From the NCBI GenBank assembly GCA_963800975.1, contig CAWDDB010000014.1:248001-312000 (forward strand): DNA of 64,000 bases. Reading direction: 5' to 3'. The stretch's first letter is position 1. Each line of letters opens with the position of its first letter. The position numbers and the translations under genes are program-made. Shown here piece after piece: positions 53,001-63,300 of the stretch. Under the pieces are notes generated by a model that was not told where the DNA came from, searched no databases, and saw only the letters and a list, made by a program, of their open reading frames with translations. Origin of the DNA: JALYGY01 sp963800975. Lineage in GTDB: Bacteria; Actinomycetota; Rubrobacteria; Rubrobacterales; Rubrobacteraceae.

Positions 53001-56000
53001 GGTCGGCTGGTAGTTCTGGCGAAAGCTGAACCCCGAGTCCTTCAACTGAGTCTCCCGGCTCATGAGGGCCGGGATGCCTTCGAGCGGGTTGTAGACCAGC
53101 CTGGCGAAGTCGCAGACGAACGGGTGGTAGTGGTTCTTGAAGTGGAACTGGCGGGACTGGAACAGGTAGAGCGCTACCACGCCCAGGTAGCGGTGGACAA
53201 AGCGCATGAACGCCCGCTTCATCAACGCTCTGACCTGCTCGTCGCTGTAAGGTGGCGGCGGTTCTTCGGGGAACGATTGCCAGAGCGCGTCTTCCAACTG
53301 TTGCCGCTGGTCAGGTGTAAGGCTTGAAAGGTCGAAATTATCCACCATGGCCTGTACTTGAGCCTCGAAGTAGTCCGCCCACTGGCTGAAGATCCTCTTG
53401 ATCTCCGGGTAGTAGTATCGGCCGCTCCCATCGACCTTGGCCAGCCTGTCTGCCCCGCCGGTCCAGAGCGAGGGCAAGACAAAGAAGGTCCGCTTCTGGT
53501 CGTTGTAGAAGAACGGAAGCCACGTTCCTAGCGGGTTCGAAGTGCTGCTGCCCCGCGAGAACTCCGGCCGAACGCCGGGCGCCGATTGCCCGTCGAGCAG
53601 CAACCTGTCCAGGTACGAGAGGTGCCAGGGTGGGGTCATCTCGAAGAACCCCGGCGTGTACATCAACACAGGCGTGAAGCGGAACTGGTCGGGTAGCGTC
53701 GAATAGACGTTCTCGAGGGTAAAGTCGTTCTCAGGGTAATCCTGGCGAGGTGTGGACGATCCGAACCTGTTGATCCTTCCGAGTTCCGCCCAACGCAGAA
53801 ACTCCGTGAACGGGCCCGTCGAGGCAAATTCTGGCCGAATGGCGTGCGCAAAGAAACTCCGAAGGCCAGCGAGCTCGGGGACGCCCTTGCAGCCCGCGAT
53901 ATCGAAGGCACCGGACATGTAAGGATAGGTGGAGGTAAGGGGAGGCGGCGAGCTACTCGGGGCACTGAAACCATAGTACGACACGTCCGGCCGGCCGCCG
54001 AAGTCCGCGCGGTCGATCAGGAAGAACAGGTAGTGCTTGTTGACGACGTCGGAGGCATTGTAGGGGAGCTCGCTTTCGTCGAAGTCCTTTGACACCCGCT
54101 TGGGCGTCCACTTGCCCTGACGGTAATCGCTCACCGCCATGTTCAACCTGAGCTTCTTCTTCGTCTTCTGCAGGGGAATGTTGTTCTGGTTGGCCTGCGG
54201 CGTGGAGACCTTGCTGTTCTCCTCCTCATCGGGGACTTCGGAGAACACCGGCCAGAACAGGAACAACCGTTTGTTCAAGACCGCTGGTATGAGGTAGTCG
54301 CCCTGAATGTCCAGGTCCACCTTCTCCCACGGCGTCCACTGGCGGTAGTCGTAGCGACGGTAGTAGTAGAGGTGCGGCTCCGCCCCGGGCGTGCGTCCGA
54401 AGACGTGAATGATGGTGTTGTCGCCGTCGTCCTCCTGGTAGAACCCGGCGATCTCGAGCTGCGCCACGCCGTCCAGTTTCTCAAGGTAGTTCGTGAATGC
54501 GGCCTCGACGGTGTACTGGTTGACTTCGTTCTGGAGCAGATCGTTCTCCAGGTCCTTGAAGAACTGCGAGCGGTCATTCTTCAACTCGGGCTCGATCCAG
54601 TTCTCCGGCCAGAGGAAGACCTTGCGGTTCGCTTCCCAAACGCGGTACTTGCGCATCCACTTCCACCAGCGCCAGGCGCTGTCCCCGTCGTCACCGTCGG
54701 CTTCGACCACGACGTCCGGCTCCAGACCCATAAAGCACCGCTGCACGAAGAGCTGCACCGACCCCGACCCCTGCACCAGGCGGCTGGTCAGCTGGCAGGA
54801 AGACATCTCGACGTCGAGCAGGTAGTAGGCGTACAGGTCGTTAGTGTTCTCCCACTTGCCGCTGGGCGCGTCGGCCGGTATCGGTTGGGTGAGCAGGTAA
54901 GCGGCGAGGGCGTCCCGCTTGCGTTCCCGCAAGACGTCCTGGATCTCGGTGCTCAACGCGAGCCAGGTCTCTGCGCCGAACTTGGAACGCAGCAGGTCTT
55001 TGAGCGTCCTGGCGTGCGCGTCGCCCATGGTGCCAGTGGCGAAGATCTTAGTTGTGCTGGCGCCGGAGCCGAGGCTGTCGATGAAGTAGAACGCGCGGCG
55101 TAGCCGCTCCCAGGACTCCGCCAGCAGGTAGTCTGCGGGATAGGCGAGATCGAGCGAGGCGGTCAATTCCTCCACGTCTGCCGCAATCCAGTCCTCGTTC
55201 ACGCGCTGAACATCGGCGGCGAAATCCGCGGCGGCGTAAGCCCCCGCGTCCAATTTCTCCAGAACCTCGAGCAACGTCGATTTCGGTCTCCGGGAGGCTG
55301 TCCCGCACGCGCAGCAGGCGGCTTGTCCTCGAAAAGCGGTCTACGGAGGCGATGTTCCCGGTGCTATCCAGGGGCAGCGTGAGGAGGTCGAGCAGTTGAG
55401 CCCCGGCGGTCAGGGGATCGATCGTCCTCAGCTCCGCCAGCGTGAGCTTCCACGTTTTCAGGATCGTTGCGACCCGGTCCAGCCAGAACCAGCCGTCGAA
55501 CGTGGTCTTCAACGTGGCGTAATCCACCACGCCCGTCGAGGCGGCGAAAGCGCCCGTCAGATGGGCCATCAAGGTATCGGGTAGCAAGGCGTAGCTAGAC
55601 AGCAGGCGCCGGGTCAGCGCCTCGGTCAGCCCCAACTCGGCGCTGCTCTGCCGAACGACCGCGTTTTCCGACAGGGTCTGCGACAGGTAAGCCAGCGCCT
55701 TCGTCGCCGCCGTGGCTAGGTTTACCGCCAGGTTGTCGTTTGCGGGTACGTCGAGATCCCGCAGTGGAAACTGCAGGTCGGCGTCAAGCAGCCAGATGCG
55801 CTCGTCGGGCGGGGAGATCAGGGCCGGTTGGGTGGCGAGGCTGTTGACGGCATTGCGGTAGTCGACATCGGCGGACAAGGCGCCAAGCGCCGCTTCTTCG
55901 TCTTTCGTCATGATGCCAACGAATCGCAGCAGTCGCTGCTCGGCGTCGTAAGAGATCTTCTGGGCGAGGGCGCCGTCGGAGAGGAGCCCGAAATCTACGT

Positions 56001-59000
56001 CTTCAGGCAGAGCGGCTAGCGGGGCGGTGAAGACCGGATCGTAGAACTTCAGGGCGAGGCGAGGCACGTCGAACAGCTCCCCGATCGCCTCCTGGTACGC
56101 GGCGATGCCGGTCACGGCCGCCAGCGAGGGGTCGGTCAGTAGCGTCGTACGCTCGGCGGTGGTCATCAGCCCGGTGAAGCGCAAGGTCTCCGCCGGCTCG
56201 TCGTAGCGGACGCGGATGGCATTCTTGATGGGCGGCGGGAAGTCGAAGCCCTGAGGCAGGCCCGCCACCGTCGTATTCAGGCTCACCTCGTCCCGCAGCA
56301 CTGCGATCACGAACTGCGAAGCCGCCTCGTCCCGGTTCAGTTGCTGCAACAGCGAGGTCAGCAACTCGGTGAGGCTGACTGAGTCGGTAGGCGTGCTGGC
56401 AGTCAGGAAGTCGTACTGTGCGGGGTCGAACTCGCCCTGGATCTCCTGCAGCTCATTGCGTAGTCCTATGAGGAAACGCGCGGCGTCGGTCTCCTTCGCG
56501 GCGGACTTCGCCGTGCGGTCGGCGGCGAGCAGCCAGTTCAGCTCGTCCGGAGCAAACCCGGCAGCCTTGAGGTGGTCGACCTCTTCCATGAACTCCAGGG
56601 CCGCCTTCGGGTCGTCGAAGTGGAGGATGTCCTGATTGAAGATCTTCAGCAGGGTCTTCCAGTCGTGGGCCTTGTACTTCAGGAGCCTGGAGAGCCAGGC
56701 ATGCCGCCACAGGAAAGAAAGGTTGGCCAGCGTGAGGTCGTCGGTGATGTACGGCGTGCCATCCGAGGCCCTGGTCAGTTGCTCGAAAACGACGAGATCG
56801 GTTTCCTGCAGTCCCAGCGCGGCAAGGATGGCCGGGTGGTGGGCGGAAACTGTTGCGCCGGGCGGCAGGTCGCCCGTCGCGGGGTCGAGCTGGAACGCCG
56901 GGTCGAGTGGCTGGATGAGCCGCCTGTTCAGGAACAGGTTCTGGTAGAGGGCATCCTGCCTCTTCTCGTGCGGTCTGGTGAAACGGGTCTCCGTGTTCAG
57001 GTCGCCGAGCAGGGCACACGCTTGTTCGACGGTCGTCGATTTTCCAAGCCTGGACCGCAACCGGTCGAGGTAGAACAGCTGGATCAAAAACGCCTCGTCC
57101 AGTGCCCCGTTGCCGATGCGAGGATGGCGGACGACCAGGTCGAGCTCCCACAGCTTCCAGCCGCCGAGCTTTCGCCACAGGCGGAGGAATCGGTGGATGC
57201 GGTCGAGCTTCGTGGCGTCCAGCGTCTGGACAACCTTCTTGTCGGTGTCGCAGGAGGGGTCGAGGTGCCGAACGTCGATGTCGCCCGCCGGGTTGATGAA
57301 CTTCAGGTCGAGCAAGGCGAGCAGCTCGTTGTACTCCAGGCCGGTCTTGTGGAGGAAGTTCTCGACGTTTCCCACCGCATCCAGCCAGTCGGCGCCCGTC
57401 TCGCCCCACAGTGCCTGCTGACCGGCGTCCGTGGCGTCGGCCACCAGGATGAGGCGTTTCTCGTCGAAGGGGGCGGATGGATCGGCGCTGATGCCGAAGT
57501 ACTCGGCGGCAGATCTCGCCGTCGGTCGGGTTGTTGGGCGCCGCCGCGCCGCGGAACGTGCGCATGAGATCCCAGCGCTGGAGGTTGGACTTCCGGAACG
57601 CCGCTCTGACCTCCTCGGCGAAAAGGTCGAACGGCAGGTCGAGCGGGTACTTCGCCTCCCGCAGTTTCTCGTAGGCCTTCGGATCGACGTACTGCGGATA
57701 CGCCCGCAACTCGGCGGCGCTCGGTCTTGGTGTTGCGCAGAATCTCGGCGAAGAAGTTGGCCGACGGTGGACGTTTCTTGACAGGTAGGTCACGTCGTCG
57801 CCGTGCGCAACCCAGCGGTCGGGATCGAGGGGTCGACCTGGGAGAGCGAAAAGTCGGCACCGAGGCTGATGCTCTGAGCGTCGAACGCGGCGGCGACGGC
57901 GTCTTTGGCATCGTCAGGGTCGGCTGGCATGGTCGTGAAGCCAGGCAACTCCAGGTCGTTCTCGCCGGCGGCAACCACGTCCTCCAGCACCTCGCACACC
58001 ACGTCGATGTAGGGCAAAGTCGTCAGGGCGTTGTCGCAGTTAAGCTCCAGGAAGCCCAGGTCGGGGCGGCGGCGGAAGAGCATGTCCTTGACCGATTGCG
58101 TGGGATCTGCCGCCTCGCGGTCTTTGAGGAACATCAGCAGGTCGGCGAAGTACGCGGCGGGGCCAAGCACCGACCGGCAGTGCTCGCATTCGCAGAGGTC
58201 GCCGGTTGCGAAGAGGTTGTTCCAGTTGGGGAACGTCGCGAGAGCCTCGCTGTCGTTCTGCAGCACCTGGGGCAGGGCTTCGGCGTCCAGCGCCTTGAGG
58301 TCGGCGACGATGGTCAGCACCGCTGCATGGGTGTCGGCGGCGCGGTTCCAGGCGAGGCGTGCGGTTTCGGTGGTGAAGCCGGGACGGTCGGCGTAGCGCC
58401 GCACGAACTCGCTCTCGCCCAGGCGATAGACCTTCTGGGCGGAGTGGAGATCATCTGCCAGCAGGGCGTCCGTCGCCTCGAAGGTCGGCGTGAGCTTGAA
58501 CACCCGCTGGATCGCCTTGACCTCGAGCCGGAAGTCCTCATCCTCCTCCAGTGCTCCCGAGTCCGGGTTGAGGTGATCTTCGATGTATCCATCTACCCGC
58601 GTGGTCAGCAGCTCGAAGTCCTCGTGGCGATCGAGGAACGTTGCCAACTCCTCTGCCTTACGGAGACCGTGCGTGCCGCCGTTGTGCAAGGCCCGGTCCA
58701 GAGCGCCGGCGAAGGCGGTCGTCGGGAAGGCTTCCCGGAACTGGCGCTCGAGCATCCTTCCGTACACTTCAGCGTCCGGCAGCTTTACCTGATCGGTCAC
58801 TTCGCCTACGCCGATGGGCAGATCTATGTCACCCGCGGCGTGCCTGGCCACGACCAGATCCACCCATTCGTCCTCGCTCCTCTTCGCGAGCGGGCGGATC
58901 TGTTCCGGCTGGCGAACGCCGAACTCCTCCTTGACCATCCTGACTACCGAGAAATCGCCCCTGGTCAGGTCGGCAAGCTCGAAGGACGTGCGCAGGTCCG

Positions 59001-60237
59001 CGATCTCCGGTTCTTCGAAGGACGGATCCTCCTCCAGGGTCTCGATCAGGTCAGGCGTCAGCGCCTTGTGCTCGTTGAACAGGCGAGCGAAGGTTTCTTG
59101 CTTCTCGGCATCACTGATCCCGGCATCCTCCAGCGCCAGCCCGACGAACGTGGGTCCAGACGACCCACGCACCGTCTGGGCCGCGGCGAACTCCAGAAAC
59201 GCCTCGACCCACTCGGAAACGTTCTCCTGGAAGGCACCGGGGATCTCCCTCTCGTTAAACGCGCGAACGAGCGACTTGTACGCGGCAGCGGCATCGAGCG
59301 AAGGCAGGGCATCAAGAACCGCCTCTAACTGCTCTGTGAGGCTTTGCTCTTCTGTGTACTCGCAGAACGAACCACCCAGCAAGGCAAACCAGAACTCGGC
59401 CCTTATCGCCTGCTCGGCCAGCTTGTGGGCAATGACGAAGCGGGCTAGGGTTTCTTTCTCGAAGCCCGTCTCGCCGGAGAGAAAGCTCAGGTCCTGATGC
59501 CGCTGGTCTTCTTCCAGCTCTTCGACCTTCAAGCCTACAGGCAGCAGAGGTGGCAGTGCCCGATCTATCCGTTCGAACAGCGTCGGTGGCTGTAGTACTT
59601 CGGCGGGAACGGAGAGGTCCAACTGCGCGTCGGGCGGGGCATTGTACAGCACGGACGAAGTGGCCAGCAGCGAGCCTTCCTCGGCGAATGCCTTTACGAC
59701 GAGATCGTCGTTGCCTCTCTCGCGCTCGCTACTTTGCCGCACGTGGTACTGGATCTCATAGTGACCCCGCCTGTTGGTCTGGCTTTTTCCCAGCGATTGC
59801 TCGCTGCGCAGATCCCGGTCGAAGGCCTCAACGGTTACCCCCGTTAAAGGGTCACCTCGCGCGTCTCGGACCACGCCGTAGACCCGTCGCGTGGGGTCGG
59901 TCGGATCCACCTTGATGTAGTCCACCTGTAGATCGATGGTGATCCGTCTCCCGGCGTTGTGCTTGACCGGGCTCTCCCCCAGCAGTTCGTCGTCGTCGTA
60001 TGCCCTGATGAACACATCCGGACCGCCTGTCTCCAGGCCGCCGACCCTGAAGTCACCCTCCATGATGCCGATCTCGTAGCGTCCCTCTGCATCGGTCAGG
60101 GCTTCGTCACGCAGGGGATCGGCCGGCGTCAGGGGATCCTGGTCGTAGGCGCGGACGATCAAACCCTCCAGTGGCGTGCCTCGCTGGTCGGTTATTTGGC
60201 CTGCAAGGTTGTAGTCAGGGTTTGGTTGGGTAGTCAT
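50004..60237 (-). pseudogene. Tc toxin subunit A-like giant protein (TcA), about 3,400 codons, with about eight frame lesions
   Basis: One gene, read here as several pieces. It starts with ATG at 60237 after GAAGGGAGACCGAC. Two carboxypeptidase-regulatory-like beta domains come first (about residues 8-100 and 118-215). A helical region follows with the Tc signature CECEHCRSVLGPAAYFADLL near residue 683. The central pieces contain NFFAEILRNTKT, AELRAYPQYVDPKAYEKL, NELLALLDLKFINPAGDI and ELTASLDLAYPADYLLAESW. The neuraminidase-like part has FHFKNHYHPFVCDF. The last piece, with coiled-coil helices then a TcB-binding-like region, ends LLLVLGYEWE at 50004. Frame switches lie near 57829, 57787, 57728, 57512, 55278, 51880, 51846 and 51796. 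All conserved segments remain in order, so I favour errors over decay. In the family TcA forms the pentameric injection channel. Confidence 0.8.
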
Positions 60238-60345
60238 GTCGGTCTCCCTTCAACGTACGGGCGCGACGTGCCCTAAGCCCGTGGTAACCCTGGTCGGGCT
60301 TCCGCGACCGGGTTGAGCCTCGAACACCACGCAAAGCGACGTACC

Positions 60346-63300
60346 TCATTTTGAAGTCACCACGGTTTCTCGGATGAGCTTTCCGGGATCCTCCGGGTCC
60401 AGTTTGAAGCCCAGCCGGCCGAGGAGTCCCTCGACACCCTTTTCCCCGAGGTTTGTAACCGCGTTCCCTTCGAGCCGTAAGGTGTTTGCGCTCAACGTCT
60501 GCGCCAGTTCCGTGGACTGGTCCATGAAGGACTTGATCGCTCGGACCGTGTCCATGCTGGGTTTCTCTCCCGGACTCAGGTTCTTGAGTTCAAGCACGCC
60601 CGCGACAAGCTTGCCTCCTGCATACTGGAAGTAGGATGTGGTCTTGACTTCGCCTTGCGTCTTCCAGATCCACACCTTCTCTCCCCTGGCGAACGAAGCT
60701 ATGTCGTCTGCGGAAGCTCCGAGTTTCTGAAGAATCTTGCCCACTTCGTCTCCCGGGCCTGGCAGGTCGGGCGCTCCGGGAGGAGTGCACGTGCCATACA
60801 AGATTGACCCCAATAGGACCAACGGACCCGAATTCATCATCGAGGTGGCCGTAGAAAACACGAACGGGCTACTCTCGGCCGCAACATAGCCCGCGCCTCC
60901 AGCAAAAGCCGCCACCGCCGCCACGGTGACCCACCCTATTCCTTTGCCGATCTTGCCGTAGCCATACATGAGTCGGGTCGACTTGTCCCACTCAGCATAC
61001 TTTCCCGACCTGTATGCGTCGTATTTCTTGTTCACATGTTCCCACCACTTATCCTGGGCCATCCCCGCCTGCTCTGCGCTCGTGAGTTCCGCGTACTGTT
61101 GGTGCTCCTCCCACGTCCACGAGTAGTCGCTTGTTCCGTGTTCGAGGGCGAATCTTTGTTGCCTCTCGAACTCACCCTGCGTGAGGAGGTGTACAAACTT
61201 ACCTCGTACTCCCACTTCGAGGAGGTCGGGCTCGGGCGCTTTACCGGTAACCTCGATTGTTTCGCCGGGCACAATATAGTTGCCCTTGTCGTCCTGCGTA
61301 AGATAGTTGGCAGGTTCGGGCTGCGTCCCGTGGGGATCGAGCAAGCGCAATGGGTTATTCAACGCGTATGCGTAAAGGTTCAGCCCTCCGGCTGTTCCGA
61401 TCGGGTCGCAGCTAACCCACCTTCCCAACCATGGCGCGCAATACCGCGCTCCGTGATAGCCAAACCCGGTCTCCTCATCCCGCTCGTTACCCGTGTAGCG
61501 GTAACGTTTCGGAGCTTCGATCTGGCTGCGCACCGCCTGGAATGAAGTGCTTCCGTAAGGGTAGTACTCCTCGTACGAGATGATTCGCGCGAGGTCGTCC
61601 AGCTCAAGGGTGACCGAGCCGAGATGGTTGCCGTGCTGATAGCGGATGAGTCGCTCCGGGGCAGGGTCAGTGCCCTTGGTCCTGGTTTCCACCAACGCGA
61701 GACGCTGACCATCATCCATCACATGCAGCGTTTCGCGCTCCAATTGCACTGTGTGACCGTTGCTCCCGTACTCGCGGTAGATCTCGAAGCCGCCGAGGTA
61801 AATGCGTTCCTTTCTGCGCCTGGGAGCTTGACCAGCAGCAGACTGGCGCTCGGTCACTTTGCGCACGCGCTGTCCGCCGGAGTCGTAGACGTACCAGGTC
61901 GTCTCCGGGGTACCACCGTTATCGAGAACCTGCCTGGACGTCGCCTGTAGACGATCATTCGCGTTCCATCGCATGAGAGACAGGTGCGACACCTTCGTTA
62001 TGTTGCCGTGGCCGTCGTAGGTGCAGGGTTCGGTGACGGGCTGACCACCTTGTGACCCGACGGTCGTATTGCTCAGGCGGTTACTGGTCCTGGATGGTTC
62101 GAGGAGGCTCGGCTCGTTGTAGAAGTAATCGCGCACCCAACCTGGGTGTGTCGGGTCACCGCCGCGATGTTGCATTGAGAGTATGTTGCCCGCGGTGTCG
62201 TGCACGTAGCGCTCGATGTACGTTCCCATCGCGATGCCGTCGCCCGGATGATCGAGTCGAGTGTGGAAAGCATTCGAGGCATCAGGGATTGTGGGAGGTC
62301 TGGGCTGGCCGCCGACCTGCCCCAGGTGCTCGCGCCCCGCCGCTTCGATCAGCTGGTAGATCGCGTCGTAGGTGTAATCGGCGCTCGGCTCGACGCGCTT
62401 GTTGCGGAAGTAGACGGTCTGCTGGGCATCATCGCGGATGTGGGTGATGTTGCCCACCGGGTCGTAGGTGTAGCGAAGATTCTGCACCTGGCAGCCAGGC
62501 CAGTTGACCGGCTGCGGGTGCGGGCAGTCGTCAGGGAAGGTAGTGGCGTCGCGCCTCGTGAGAAGGCGAACCAGCCGGAAGGTCAGCGGATCGTAGGTGT
62601 AGGTGGTCCTGACGTCGTTGCCGTAGCCAACAGACGTGCGTTGGCCCCTGGCATCGTAATCGATGTTGGTGACAAAGGGGGTAACGACTGCCGAACCACG
62701 CAGGTTGGCCTCGACCCGCTCAAGCAGGTTGGCTTCATTGTAGGCGGGACGTATAACGCTGTCGTCCGGCGTGGTCAGTTCAATCGGGCGATCGAGCGCG
62801 TCGTACCTGGTGAGGCTGACGTAAGTCTGGGCTTCCAGCGGCACGACGGAGGCCCAGTTCGGGATAGTCTTGTACTCCTGGGCAAGCCGGCGTTTGACGC
62901 GCAACGGGTTGCCCCTGAAATCGTAGTCGTCGCTGGTGATTACGCCAGCATGATCGAAGAGCTGAACAGTCCGCCCGCGCAGGTTGTTGGCCTCTGGATC
63001 CGGCCGTGATTCGCCATAGATGGCGCGTCCCTCTACCAGCTCAGCACCCGTGCCTTCCCGCAAGAAGGATTCGGTGGGCCGCCGCAGCTGGTCGTAGGCG
63101 GTGCGGACCCGGTGGTCGCGGCTGTCCCAGGCATAAAGGGGGTTGCCAACGACGTCGTTCAACATCCATCGCTCGCCCGCCTCCATGCTGGACGTGCGGA
63201 TGCGGTTGCCGCAAATATCGTATTCGTAGCGCATCACAATGCGCTCCTCGGACGCGCCCTGATCGTCTACTCTCTCATCCGTCAGCTCGCGCTGGTTGCC

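Noticed and set aside
51540..53327. Long plus-strand frame opposite TcA
   Set aside because: Antisense shadow; no domain recognisable and no ribosome-binding site.
57727..59328. Long plus-strand frame opposite the TcA N-terminal region
   Set aside because: Antisense shadow of the TcA coding frame.
50004..60237. TcA as four or five separate genes
   Set aside because: The pieces join in order without missing conserved segments, most lack ribosome-binding sites, and each join is explained by a 1- or 2-base lesion.
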